DNA of 64,000 nucleotides from Pohlia nutans (Eukaryota > Streptophyta > Bryopsida > Bryales > Mniaceae), in the NCBI GenBank assembly GCA_022496805.1, contig CM040101.1, forward strand, positions 5,024,501 through 5,088,500. The letters are read 5' to 3'. Position numbers and translations under genes: made by a program. Below, piece by piece: positions 35,188 to 47,232 of this stretch (the stretch's first letter is position 1; the number at the start of each line of letters is the position of its first letter). The notes under the pieces were generated by a model, which was not told the DNA's origin, searched no databases, and saw only the letters and a list, made by a program, of their open reading frames with translations.

Positions 35188-35602
35188 AGAGTTAACCGAA
35201 AAGAAGAGAGAATACATGTTAGGTGAGGTGAGTTTGACCGGTATCTAAGGCAGCCAAACAAACTAGCATGGTTTCCAAAGAATTTAAAATAGAAAAGAGG
35301 GTAAACTAGTTTTGCCGTCACAAAGGTGGCCAAACTCAGTTTAAGGTGAGTTCACAGAGAACCAAGGATTGGAGGTGTGGCCCACCTTCAATTTGAAATA
35401 ATGGCAAGGCATGTAGCAGTCTTAAGATATAATTAGGTGGCTCTGACAACTTGGAGTGGCTTGCAAAGCTCATGTTTAAAATTGAAGGTAGAGGGTGTTG
35501 GGTTCACTATTTGATTTGATTTCGGTTACACTCATAGACAACATAGACTTTGGTTTCCTTATATTTTGGGGGTCAGATCACATGTTCTGATTTCGGTTAA
35601 CA
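35188..35602. mobile_element. AGAGTTAACCGAAAA-family element, copy 1
   Basis: Left end AGAGTTAACCGAAAAGAAG, right end GATTTCGGTTAAC. It is highly similar along its length to 60899-61330, including the tracts GTATCTAAGGCAGCCAA and TTGCCGTCACAAAGGTGGCC. It is non-coding. Confidence 0.75.
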
Positions 35603-35608
35603 CAATTG

Positions 35609-35952
35609 CCAGTAGAAAACACCACTTGCGTAGACTAGAGAAGCTTGTTCAAAATAACCCATAACTATTGTATATTCATAGCAACTTTGTTTTTTAAATA
35701 ATTTTTAAAATAGAAAAAAAAAAACTTCGAGAAAATTGTTTGCCAAAAAAAAAATTGTAAGGGAAAAAAACGGATTTCAGAGAATATTCGGGAGAAAAGA
35801 AATTTATTTTAAAGAATTAATTAATTATTTGTCTGAGGAAGGACGAACCTGCTATGAAGGTACGGTAGTCTAATTTTTCATGTGGGGTTTTCTTGTGGGT
35901 CTTTTCGCTAGTCTACGCGGGCGCGAGTATGGGCAGTGTTTCTACTAGTGAA
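35609..35952. mobile_element. Possible CACTA-like remnant
   Basis: The right end CAGTGTTTCTACTAGTG is a good CACTA-type terminus, resembling that at 31141. The left end CCAGTAGAAAACACC is only a partial match and no target duplication is clear. Confidence 0.3.
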
Positions 35953-36013
35953 TTGAACAAGCATGGGAAGCAATTCTTGCATCATTCACTTTTGATATAG
36001 TGCATATTTTGAA

Positions 36014-36256
36014 TTAACTCCTTAAAGATCAAGGATTCATGGTTTTGAAATGACGAGTTCAATCAATCAAATTGTGAAAAATATAATTGAGATGGGTCCA
36101 AATATTATATCACTAAAATCAATGAAGAACATTGTGTGGTTGGCCAAAAAACAAATAAATTTAAACAAAAAGAAGTCACCATGAAGACCTACTCAAAATT
36201 GCTAAAACAAAAAAACATGAGATTCAATTTGGGATTCTTGGTCCTTTACGGATTAA
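36014..36256. mobile_element. piggyBac-like TTAA element, 240-bp subfamily
   Basis: TTAA lies at each edge (36014, 36253). The ends TTAACTCCTTAAAGATCAAG and CTTGGTCCTTTACGGATTAA are imperfect inverted repeats. This is the best preserved copy of its subfamily apart from 43196-43438. Confidence 0.75.
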
Positions 36257-37017
36257 TCTGGAAATATTTTGGATAATAATTTTTTCAAGTTCATTCAAAT
36301 TCATACAATTTCATCCAAATGGATTCGATTATTTTTCAAAATTGATTGGATTTGCATGATTATTTGAATCAATTCATGCATTCACCTCCCTATCATATAT
36401 TTTGTGGCTTTTAGTCAAATTGTAGATGTAAGGGGGTATTCAAATTTAGTTCATGTCCCATGAAGCTTCTGTTGATCCCTTACCTCACCTATGGAAGGAC
36501 ACCGAGGTCATTAACATGCTTCAATTAGATGAGCAAAAAAATTGTTGCACATTGAGTATAAAAAGTGCTCTAAACCACTGGTTTAATAGATTTGCTTTGG
36601 AGAAAGTTGCAAGTTTATAAATATATTACATTATTTAATATTCTTTATGTGGAAGCTATTTTAGGCCTTCACGTTTTCAAGGGTCCGTTTATCAAATTTT
36701 GAATGAAATTAGGAATATGTTTTAGTTTAAACACTATAACAGATAGATAGATAAAAACTCTGAACCTCCTTCGAGGCCAGCGTGAATAAAGTGCATGTTC
36801 GTAATGTCAATGACCGAGTGCCCACCGGACAAAGGGTCATTGGGACAAATATGTGCCCACCATAACATTCCTATGTGTCTTCACAATGTCATAACACAAC
36901 CATGATTGCTTCTTCTTCTTTTCTTTTGAATATTCCGCACTTGAAATTTGTGTTTATACATCTTTTATAACCTTCACATCCAATCTCAAAATTTTAAGAA
37001 TTTCATTACAAGAAATT
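36257..37017. other. AT-rich spacer with a retroposon tail
   Basis: A fourth copy of the retroposon-like tail (minus strand) is at about 36741-36850, adjoining a GATA microsatellite. No gene is supported. Confidence 0.45.
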
Positions 37018-37365
37018 TGAACCCTCTAAGAGGCCTCGAATTTTTATTTTTATTTTAACTTTTTGAATTTTTTAAATATTTAATTAATAAAAATATTAAA
37101 AAATGAAATCTGATGTGGCATGAGTTTGACATTTCAGATTGGATATCTAAATATTAAAAGTTTTTTAATTTTTAATATATTTTTAATATAGAAATTTGTT
37201 CAAAAAAATCTTTGAACATTTTTTAAACATTTTCTAACATTTCTAGATAATATTTTTATTTTATTTTATTAACATTTCATTTTTAAAATATTTTTATTTA
37301 AAAAATAATTCCAATAAAAATTTAGATTTTTGCCCGAACATCAAAAAAGGCCCTTAGAGGGTTCA
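37018..37365. mobile_element. TIR element related to the TTAA group, non-canonical flanks
   Basis: The ends CCCTCTAAGAGGCC and GGCCCTTAGAGGG are inverted. The flanks are TTGA and TTCA instead of TTAA, either through decay or because this is a different family. The interior is nearly pure A and T. Confidence 0.5.
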
Positions 37366-38486
37366 TTTCTCTTCTAATGATAGTTTTGAGAGAGTCAATG
37401 AAATGGCAGTTTAAATATATATAACTCAAAAATAAAATAGCCAATCTCAAACAAAAATGGTTTGATTTTGGTTTCAATATATTTAGGGAATCAAAAATCA
37501 CTTTTTTTCTATTGATAATCGTTTAGAAAGCTTTAGAAAATCGTTTAGAAAGCTTTAGAAATTATTATAAAATTTAGCAGTGGAAAGATAAAAGAATGTC
37601 TCATACTGCAAAATGACATAAATATTTTGAAAAAATAAACTAATTTTAGTTTATGCACTTGGGGGTTCAGTAAAATGACCAAAAAATTGAATAAATCGTA
37701 AAAATACAAGAATGCATCAAATTTTCCATGTCTTCAAAGTACTAAGGAAAAATATAGAAGTGAATCATTTTTATTTTGTTGATGACCTTTGGGATGGAGT
37801 TGGTTTTGGTTTAGGGCATATCATGTAAGAATCCATTTGTTATTTTTAAAGAAATTGTAGGTATTTGATTCAAAAAAGGTGCCATGACATTCCATTATCC
37901 AAGCATGCCATATTCCATTATCCAAGCACAACACTCTTCTGTCGGGTATGTTTCTTGGGTTTCTTTTAGCTTTTGCAAAGAATACAAAGAGACAAAGTAA
38001 TTTTGAAGGATATAAATTTATTTCATTTTGTACACCTTAGCCTTTAAATTTGAAACCCCTTTAATTTCAGAAAACCATGTTGTAGTTGGAGCTTATTAAT
38101 ATCAACTTTAAAAAAGACATCTTGTTACAAAATGTCTCTCAAAGGTGTATAAAATCTACATATATTGAAGATCACAATTTCATAGAATTCCAACGTTTGA
38201 GTCAAAACTTATAGGATTTCTTTTGTTTGAAAACCGAGAACAAGCAGAGAAAACATTATGTCTTCAAAAATTGTTACAATTTTGATAAGTTTGTAGCCTT
38301 CATGCATTATTTTTATATTGAATTTTAAAGTCTACAAACATAACATTGTAATCATAACAAGTTTGTGAAGTTCCTGAAAGTTCAGTATTGAAAGTATCCC
38401 TTCCAAGGATATCATGGAAGGGTATTTAGTTACGTATTTCAATTTTTGCCATGCAGTCAAGAACAAATTTTCAGCAAATTTTCAAG
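37366..38486. other. AT-rich intergenic sequence
   Basis: No gene, RNA or clear terminal repeats were recognised. Short direct repeats such as ATCGTTTAGAAAGCTTTAGAA (37528-37560, in two halves) and CCATTATCCAAGCA (37894-37930) are present. Confidence 0.4.
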
Positions 38487-39302
38487 TTAACCCTTTAACG
38501 CTTTGGGTATTGTAGCTAGGTTCACTGGTTTTCACTGGGTTTTTCCAATATGATTGATACTGTCATAAATAGAATGGATTAATTTAGGAAGTAACCGTAT
38601 AATTGTATTCTCAATTGGAGTGCAGACATTTTGCCAAAATTAGAGAATCATTCGATGGTGGGATTGGAAGATCATAGTATGTTTTTGAACCGTATAATGC
38701 ACAGTCAAAAATGAGATTTTGGAGGGTGTGTGATTTCAAAGTTAAATAGAATTTGGGTAAAATTTTCTAAAATGAAAGTAAAGATGTTCAGCAATGACCT
38801 ATGTCAACACCTCTCCGTTGCAACCTTTCATGTTAAGAGCGGACTCACACATAATTATTGTGAACTTTACAAGTGAGAGTGACTTATCCATGTACGGTTT
38901 AGGACAAAAATTTATACGTTAAAATATTCAAAGGAGTTGGTACATGGATCAAGATCAGAATATATACACTAATGGAACACGAACAAGAGAACACAATCCA
39001 AAAAAATAAAACAAGATAACAAACTTCCAAACACAAGAAATACCGCATAGTATATATGTTGTATTTGTAAGTATTTACTGTATTTTCAAGTATTTACAAC
39101 ATTTTTGGGTTTTGTTCATAGGTATTTTGATAGTTGCAAAACTCCAAATTGAATTTTATTTTTATTTTTTAGAAGATGTATATTATAATGCTCATAATCT
39201 GAACTTCACAATTCAAAATCCAGTTCTTCACAGATTTTCCGTTATTCGCATTTCCGACAGATCATAGACCACAATGTGGTCACTTGAACACTAAAGGGTT
39301 AA
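38487..39302. mobile_element. piggyBac-like TTAA element, 815-bp subfamily
   Basis: Left end TTAACCCTTTAACGC, right end CACTAAAGGGTTAA. The interior is an inverted counterpart of 5893-6703, sharing tracts such as TGGATAAGTCACTTTCACTT (read on the other strand) and the repeated AAATACTTACAAATAC region. It is non-coding. Confidence 0.8.
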
Positions 39303-39343
39303 CTTGACTTTGTTGTTTTTTCAAAGGCTGGCATTAGAACATA

Positions 39344-39571
39344 AGGTTCTTTAGCCCTTATGCGTTGTACCTAGGAATAAGAATCGTTGCACAAGAATCG
39401 TTGTAGCAGATTTTAGAATATTGGATATGCCATGTCATTATTTACTGAAAGAATGATGATGGAGGGTTGGAAGTCCACATTAGCCCCGCTTCAAGAATCA
39501 CATGTTTTGAATGTTTTATCTTTCATGCAGTGAGAGCAAAAGGGTGAACCCTGGCAAAGGCTAAAGAACCT
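39344..39571. mobile_element. TA-flanked MITE, AGGTTCTTTAGC family, copy 1
   Basis: The ends AGGTTCTTTAGCC and GGCTAAAGAACCT are inverted, with TA immediately outside each (39342-39343, 39572-39573). A second element with the same ends lies at 40515-40703. It is non-coding. Confidence 0.75.
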
Positions 39572-39573
39572 TA

Positions 39574-40514
39574 GGAAAGTCCAATCGTTTCAATCATCTC
39601 GTTCTGCTTGCAAGCATCCCATAACGTAGTATCCAAAACTATGCAACATAAAATAATGTGTTTTAGTGTTCAACCTAGGATCTCTATATAAAAGGTAGAA
39701 CCCTAAAATAATGTGCAACCAATGATTTTTCCCTTCTTTCCTCTTTGGCACAAATCTATGGGGAGCTCTCTTGTGTGATGCCATCTTTGGTAGTTACCAC
39801 CGCACCCTTAGGTTTTACAACTCAACCACTGTTGGTCTACTATATATAGTTGGTCATCACGATCGGAAAAAAAATTATAAAAAGAGAAGCCCAAATCTTT
39901 AGGATTTAAGAAAAAATTAAACTATCTATTTTGTATGGTGAAAAAGAGAATTTTGGAGAATATCCACATAATTTGGCATTTGTTGAAGAACAATTTTCCA
40001 AAAATTATAATTATTCGGCATGAATTGGGGCCGGGTACAGTAGTATGTCATCCTTCTACACTAAAACCTTGGATACATGCCGAGGATACATGTCCATTCG
40101 AAATACCCTTTTGAAGCCTAGTACTTCTCATAATGGTTTTAATTCATTCATTTTATTGAGAATCATATAATACCAATACAATGGTCAAGGATTTTTTTGC
40201 AATTTTTTCATTTTTTTGAATAGGTGGAACCAATGTAAACAATCATAATGTAAACAATCATTGTAGTGCTTTCATCTAGATTTCTAATGAAGTCATCATA
40301 ATTGAATGAGAATTTGTTCAAATGGATGAAAATATGTCAACATGGATTAATATTTTGACCATAAAGGAATGAATTTTTGGTCCAAATTTAGCTCTTTCTA
40401 AAAATATTTTTGCTTACTTACTACATTTAGCCAACTATAAAAAGGCTGAGTACAACACCTCAACCCCCAAAAGTGCAAAAGGTTTCCAGTAAAAAAATTA
40501 TTAAAATCAACATA
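39574..40514. other. AT-rich intergenic sequence
   Basis: No supported gene is present. The minus-strand frame at 39590-39784 overlaps the MITE border and has no family motifs. Confidence 0.4.
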
Positions 40515-40703
40515 AGGTTCTTTAGCAATTAGTGGAGTCCATCCTTTTCAACAATAACATTGTAGAAGCTTTAACATTAATGCCTCACCACCCAATCTTA
40601 AGCTAAAGATGGTATGGACTTGCCCATGATTCGGAATCTACTACAGTGATTTGGAAATGGTGGCTAAGATTTTGAAGCCAACAATAGAAGGGCTAAAGAA
40701 CCT
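40515..40703. mobile_element. TA-flanked MITE, AGGTTCTTTAGC family, copy 2
   Basis: Ends AGGTTCTTTAGC and GCTAAAGAACCT, TA outside each. The interior differs substantially from copy 1, so only the ends are well conserved. Confidence 0.75.
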
Positions 40704-40940
40704 TATGAACATGCCATCATTTCAAGACAACTAGGAACAAACACCTTTGTCCAACAAATAAACATCAACAGAGGGCATAGTCACTAAGGTAGACATACCC
40801 ATTACCATCGAACGCCAAATTCTACTGTCATGTATTGGTAACTGTGTACAATCTAGAACACAAATGTACACATGTGGTACACGAGGGAAGAATTGTTAAA
40901 TGGATGGTAATAGTGGTAAACTAATGGGTATATGTCTACC

Positions 40941-41490
40941 TTAACCCCTAGTAAGTGACCAAACGACCATTTTATAGTCGCTGCCCATTTTTTACGGGTT
41001 GCCTAAGATGAAAATATTTTTTTATAACAAATAAAAAATATTTTCAAATAGAAAATCAAGTCTACTTTCCAACCCAATTTGAATCATGTCAATCCGAGTA
41101 AAACTCCATGGAGGAGAATTTTTCAAAGACAAACACCTTAACATTGTCCTAGTGTTATAAAACTTACTTTTTCGGGAAACTAATGATGTTCTCTCCTTTG
41201 AAAATTTTGCCATTGACCATTTAAGAATAGAGCGTTTAGTTTTAATCAATCATACCAAATTTCAAATTCTAAAAATAAAATTGTAATTTTGGTGAATATT
41301 CAACAATAAATGCTTCTAAATTCATCAAATGAGAATTTAAAACATTTTTTGAAAGTTTGATTGTATGGATAATTATTGAACGTCATACTTCTCATTTTTT
41401 GTTTTGGAACCAAACCTCATCAAAATTGCAGAAGTAATATTTTATAACACATCTAAGTTTTGCCCTTACCCTCTATCGTCTAAGGGTTAA
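40941..41490. mobile_element. piggyBac-like TTAA element, 550 bp
   Basis: Left end TTAACCCCTAGTAAGTGACC, right end CGTCTAAGGGTTAA. The flanking TTAA is intact on both sides. The interior does not clearly match the other subfamilies. Confidence 0.6.
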
Positions 41491-41635
41491 TGTACATTTG
41501 TATCCCTATCTATCAATGATTTAGAAGATTTTTTGACAATTTGTTGTCAAAGATTTTTTTTTATAATTTTCAACTGAAGGAATGAATAATTTAGTGAAGC
41601 TTATGAGTAAGTATTCTAATTCTATCATAACATTC

Positions 41636-42475
41636 TTGACACGTAGCACGCAATTCGCTATTTATGCACTTGGCCAAGTGCGTTCATTTTATGAGCAAAT
41701 CTTGCTTAAATACTTTTGTGTAAAAAGTTCTCTAAAAAACAACGATTTTGTCTTTCTACAATTACTTTCATTGTAAACAAACAATTATTTAATTTATTTT
41801 TTATTCTTATCTTTATCTTTTCTATTATCTTGTTTCATTTATCTTATTTCTTTCTTGTCTTCATTTTCTTTTCCTTCTTGTCTACCTTCTTGTCTTCTTC
41901 TTTTTCTTCTATTTTTTTTCATTCCTCTTGTGGCAGCTGCAAACCCTTCGCCCGCACCAAAGAAATAAAACCCAAAAAAAATATAAAAAATATAAAATAA
42001 AAATTTGTTGTTGTTGGTTTTCGTCTTCTTTTTTGTTTAGGGCTCATGAACCCTGAAAATAGAAATTAAAACCCTAAACGCCGGCGGCTGAACCCTAAAT
42101 TTTTAATTTTTTTAAATTTTTTAAATTTTTTTGGTGGGTTTTTTTCCCTTGGTGCGGGCAAAGGGTTTGCGGCTGCCACAAGAGGAATGAAAAAAATAGA
42201 AGAAAAAGAAGAAGACAAGAAGGAAGACAAGAAGGAAAAGAAAATGAAGACAAGAAAGAAATAAGATAAATGAAACAAGATAAAAAAAAGATAAAAGAAA
42301 AGATAAAGATAAGAATACAAAATAAAATAAATAATTGTTTGTTTACAATGAAAGTAATTGTAGAACGACAAAAATGGTTGTTTTTTAGACAATTTTTTAG
42401 ACAATTTTTTTAATGCTTCCGGGGGCCAAGTGCATGATTATATGGCCAAGTGCGTAAATAGCAAATTACGTGTTA
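41636..42475. mobile_element. 840-bp foldback element with long GA/CT-rich arms
   Basis: The outer ends pair (left ATTCGCTATTTATGCACTTG, right its near complement through GTGCGTAAATAGCAAAT). Inner arms at about 41728-41960 and 42150-42400 are near-identical inverted copies, CT-rich on the left and GA-rich on the right, around a spacer of roughly 180 bases. Open frames translated from the arms are low-complexity mirror images and are not genes. Confidence 0.8.
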
Positions 42476-43195
42476 CATATAACATATATCATAACATATG
42501 TCCTCCTCCCATCAAGGTTACCGCATGTATAGAGAGTTTAATTTTTTTACAACGAAATGTTTCATTCGCGAGTTCATTTGCTTTCAAAAAACCAAAAACA
42601 ATAAAAAATTACCAAATATTTAGAATCACCAATTTTCAAATTACTGATTGTTTTGATGTTCACACATTATTTTTCCATTTCATTTCATAACATTGTTAAG
42701 CACTAGACTTTGTACCCCTACTAAAGTTTCCAAGATTCATTGCGATGCTCTTGGGTGCTCTTTGTTTTCACATCTTAAGCTTGTCTTACTTGTTTGAATC
42801 CTGCTAAATTCCCTCATAGAATGGCAACTATCATCTTTCACTTTAATTCCAATGAAAGTTACTGTATCAAGTAAAATTCAAACCAAGCAGTAGGGGGTGT
42901 GGAACCCTATTGTTATAGAATGTAATGTCATTTGAGGAATTTATTTTGATGTGTGATGGCTAGAAACTGTGCCCCAATCATGATCTAAGATAAGCACATT
43001 GTCTTGTAACACCCAACTAAAGGTAATACTCCAAAATTTTGCACAAAGAGTACATAGTGTATTTTTAAACACAAAATAAATCATGAATTATATCTAAGAA
43101 GTCTCAATTTTGCTCACTTGTATAAGCTCCTAATTGGATCACAATTGGTCAAATTTAGGGTGCATGGGAATTACAAGTGGTTGGTTTTAAGTTCC
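42476..43195. other. AT-rich intergenic sequence
   Basis: No gene is supported. The frame at 42430-42690 starts inside the foldback element and shows no family features. Confidence 0.4.
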
Positions 43196-43438
43196 TAAAT
43201 CCCTAAAGGATTATTTAAGAATTCATGGTTTAAAAATGACAAATTCATTTGATTATATTGTGAAAGTATAATACAAATGGAGCCAAATTTTATATCACTG
43301 GAATCAATGAAAACCATTGCATGTGTTGGTTAAAAAACAAATAAATTTGAACAAAAAGAAGTCTAGAGATGACTTACTCAAAATTCCTAGAAAAAATTAT
43401 GAGGCCCAATTTAGGCTTCTTGGTCCTTTAGGAATTAA
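43196..43438. mobile_element. piggyBac-like TTAA element, 240-bp subfamily
   Basis: Right end CTTGGTCCTTTAGGAATTAA; the left end AAATCCCTAAAGGATTA is slightly decayed. The interior is very similar to 36014-36256 in the same orientation. Confidence 0.7.
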
Positions 43439-43670
43439 GTGGTGATTGTTGAGGACACCTACTAGACTAATATGGGGGATAGGCGGCTATGGGTCAGTCC
43501 ACCATAAGAGCATCGGGACCCTTCTCCCTTCAATTCATCCCTTGACTACTATAATTACATACAAGATTTAGTGTCACAAACTATTGTCTCAATACCCTTG
43601 AACCCCTATGTGTCCTTCTACAGTATTCGTGAACCAATCCCAATCACCACTATACATGGGTAATCATTAA

Positions 43671-44479
43671 TATCCCCTAACTGCCCAACCATGCATATTT
43701 TGCATGATGTACAAAAGTAAACTTTGATTTCTCATCCGTTATGCACAAATGGTTTGTGAAACTTTTATGCCTTGTTTCATGTTGCAGCGTTTCACCAAAA
43801 ATTGAAATATTTTAGTATAAAAGTGCTCTTGAAAAAGTAAACTCATAAAATTAAGCAATCCAAAAATCTCCAAAATCACTACATTTAGAGTATTACCAAT
43901 TGAGCCCATCACAAAAAATTCACCTAGAGATTGTCCGTATCTTATTTATAACCAAAATTCAAAATTACAAATAATTTTGAATTTTAAGTTTCAAATTTTA
44001 TACTAAAATATTTGTGATTGGAATCATAAATTTAACAGTATGAATATAATCTAAAATTCATTATGTACAACTTTTATTCATTCATCAATTAATTCATTAA
44101 TTAGAAAGACTTTGAGGCCTCCAAAGGGCCGCGAGTTGAATTAGCACCCACACACACATAAATGAATATAAAAAGAAGAAGAAATACGGGAAAAAAATTA
44201 ATTAAATAAAAACAAAAATAAAAACAAAAATAAATAAAAATGTTTAAAAATTATAATTAAACCATTATTAAATTATTATTCTTAAAAAATCTTATTAAAA
44301 ACATTAAAAAAATAATAAATCTAGATATGACGTGGCCAAATTTTGGCCACGTAGGATTCGATTTTAAAAATATTTAAAAATAAGTTTTATTCAATTTTAA
44401 AATATAAATAATATGGCAAAAAGAAATATCTTTGCAAAACTGCCCAATCTGTATAGAGGTGAGGCCGTTTAGGGATTAA
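43671..44479. mobile_element. piggyBac-like TTAA element, 570-bp subfamily, with inserted AT-rich block
   Basis: Left end TATCCCCTAACTGCCCAACC, right end GGCCGTTTAGGGATTAA. The interior follows 50889-51391 up to about 44095. An unrelated AT-rich block of about 330 bases (44100-44425) is then inserted before the shared right part resumes. Confidence 0.6.
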
Positions 44480-44639
44480 GGCATGTGTGTGAGTTTTTTC
44501 AATCATATGAATCCAAAAAAAAATTCTAAATGTTGGAAGTTAGTTTTCATGAGGATATAGATTTTTTTCAGAATTGTTTGGTGAAATCATTACAAAATTT
44601 CTAACATAGAAGTACATCTTGACCCATCATCAACATGTA

Positions 44640-44970
44640 GGTTCACTCAAGGCCAAAGTACTTGTTTTCAGAAACCACTATGTTTGAGTTGTAAAATCAC
44701 CATCAATGCTTGGTATACTATTGGTAGGCTTGTTTTTATTAAAATAATGAACTTTGGTGGGTTTGGTGGTGGTTTTGGAGAAGTCTACAATACATTAATG
44801 AGGGTTGTGTTGGTTTTGGGTATTCCTTCCATATCATGTTCAAACTACTTGTTCTAAATAACGACTTTATACTTGAGTTGTAAAACTACCACCAATGGTT
44901 GGCTTATTCTTTTAAAATTAGTGAACTTTAGTGAGTTTGGTGGTGGTTTTGGAAAAGTCTAAGAGCAGGC
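44640..44970. repeat. Tandem duplication, unit about 180 bp
   Basis: Two units share GAGTTGTAAAA, CACCA(T/C)AATG, GAACTTT(G/A)GTG and the final GGTGGTGGTTTTGGA before AAGTCTA. The function of this stretch is unknown. Confidence 0.6.
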
Positions 44971-45901
44971 CTAACAATAGTCGTTTTCCACTCACCAAAC
45001 CTATTTCTGGATGATAAAGTACCTCTTATGGTGTGGAGTTTGGTATTTGCACAATCAATATTGTTAATATATAGTGAGGGGTGGTTCTCACATTAAACAT
45101 TTTGTCATATTCTTTGACAAGACAATGCTCACACTTTGTGAAGTTAAGTCTAGTAAATTTATTCTTTGCCATTATGATTGTCCCATGTAGTGACAAAAAC
45201 AATAGTATGTAATTGGTTGATGCACTCTATTCAAAACACACTTGATGGTTGTTGTTGGGGAAGTTTTCATTTCTCACATACCATCTTGCATATGAACTTG
45301 GTGCACAATGAGCAACTCTTGGGTATGCTCTAACTTACAGCACATCAATGAAAATCATGGTGGTTTTGGGTATTTTCTTGCAATATACCATGCTTATATT
45401 CCATGACTCTCTCATAGCCCATTTACACCAAGCCCTTGCCGCACTCGCATCCGCGTTCCCGAAATGGAGGAAGGTAAAACCGAGAAACAAAAATAAATTC
45501 AAAGCCTTGTTTTTTCTTGCTGCAACTATTGTTCAAGCATTGTGCAACTGCATCATAGTGTCGCAAATAAAACCATGCTCTTTTTTGTGTTGCTTTCCTT
45601 TTTGTCATGAGTTAGAGTAAATTTTAATTGCGTATTTTATATTTCTCGGTTGACAACAAGCAGCTACGCTACGAGGAGCCCTGACCGAAATAGCATGAAT
45701 GAAGGACTAGAATGCATTTTAGTGGAATCATGGACATAATATATTTACTACAGTTGTTTTTAGCCAAGAAAATGGGTGTCCCTGCAATACCTCTTCCCTA
45801 CGGTCAGAGCCATCAAAATCCCTCAAAGTTACTTGACGCATGCATGCAACATTGGTGTATGTGAATGGGCCATCACTACCTGCCATGACAAAAAAACACC
45901 A
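44971..45901. other. Intergenic sequence with a short TIR repeat
   Basis: The second copy of the 165-bp TIR repeat (partner at 34280-34445) lies at 45652-45815. The frame at 45348-45620 has no recognised domain and I do not call it. Confidence 0.45.
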
Positions 45902-46483
45902 TTAACCCCTAAAGGACCGTAAGGCCCCCACGCGGCTTCTAGAACTAGAAAGTGAGGAAATTCGGGTTTTTGGGCTTTGAATTGTAGGATGAGCGACAAA
46001 GAGACCCTGGCTCTTTTCGAGAGCTGAATTTGTAGGTACTTCTTGATCGGAAATTCATCAAGTGAGCGATTTTTGATGATTTTTTTGAGTTGCACGGAGG
46101 GTATTTAGGCGTCACTTCAGTCCCTCATATCTTCCTCTTCACATCTCCAAATTACTTGAAATTTTTTGCACATGTTTAAAATGATGGTTTCTACTCACAG
46201 TAAAAATTTCAGAATTTTTGGAGCACTTTTGAACAATCCGATTTCAGCATGTGTACAAAATACCCCAAACAAGTTCCATCAATCTTCTCAACGGTGGCAT
46301 TTTCTCAAAAATTGTGCGATTTTGTCGATCTTTTTTCCATAAAAAAGCTAAGTAAGTCTTCTTTAATTTCAACGGTGCCGATTGTCAAAATTACCCCACA
46401 CCAATGAGGAATTGAGCTTGCTACAAGAGCTAATCAAGAAAACAAGAGCCAAGTTCAACACCCCCCAGTCCTTTAGAGGTTAA
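45902..46483. mobile_element. piggyBac-like TTAA element, 582 bp
   Basis: The ends TTAACCCCTAAAGGAC and GTCCTTTAGAGGTTAA differ by one base across the inverted repeat. The ends match the nested element at 7258-8494, but the interior is different and less AT-rich. It is non-coding. Confidence 0.75.
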
Positions 46484-47232
46484 ACACAAACATTTTTCAT
46501 CCAGTTTTCGGAGTCAAGGGCTCATTCAGTGAGAAAAATTACTCCCCTTGGTGTAGCAACAGCGGTCAGAGCCAGGATCTACGAGAAATGGAAGATTCCA
46601 GAACCCCGCCGGAATGGCCGAAAGAAGCATTCGCGCGCCAGCTCTCGCCCTTTGACTCGCTCTGGCCCACTTCCGTTTCTCAAGACTACTCGCAGCCCTG
46701 TCGCCAACTTCGTTTCCCTTCCCTTCCCTTCCCTTCCGGAGGGGCCGGCGATGGCGTCACTCCCCTCACGTCGTAGAAACTCACGGAACTAAACAAACGT
46801 GACAACCCGCTCGTGTCCATTTGCACCACCGGTCTCTAGGTCTTCGTGGCCTTGGTAGGGGCGGCAGCCAGTCGGACAGACAGACCCGGCAGGCAGTCGA
46901 CAGTTAGAAAGGGACGGGAGTTTCCAGCCACCTGTGTATTGCATGTTGTTTTCAACTGCCTGCTTTGCTTCCATCGACAATAACCTCGTTCGTTGCTCCC
47001 CTGGAATGTACGTGTGCTGGCACGCGGACATTACAAGCCGGAACAGTCCTTGTTACTGCCTTTCCGGGACTACTGCGTCGGGAGTGGTGTTCTCCGCCTT
47101 CGGTTTTGCCGCCACGTCGTGTCTTTCCGACCTCGACTGCATCGTCGGATTCGTTAATAAAGTGCCTGGCATTGGAGCCTTCGTTAGCCATTTGTACATT
47201 ATTTCTTGCGAGTGTGTTTTGCTTTGATCGCC
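46484..47232 (+). promoter_or_regulatory. Promoter and leader region of the thioesterase gene
   Basis: A GC-rich island stands out between AT-rich repeats. It contains a CCCTTCCCTT-type pyrimidine tract (46716-46738) and a 62-codon open frame starting at 46588 with no family resemblance, possibly an upstream ORF or part of the leader. The transcription start is not fixed. Confidence 0.45.

Noticed and set aside
35609..35952. Complete CACTA element
   Set aside because: Only the right end is convincing; the left end lacks the CACTA start and no 3-bp duplication was found, so it is kept as a low-confidence remnant.
41716..42404. Two open frames encoding Phe/Leu/Ser-rich proteins on opposite strands
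   Set aside because: They are mirror translations of the two arms of one foldback element and are low-complexity.
46529..47031. Open frames in the GC-rich region before the thioesterase as separate genes
   Set aside because: The region is most simply its promoter and leader; no frame has recognisable domains or splice partners.
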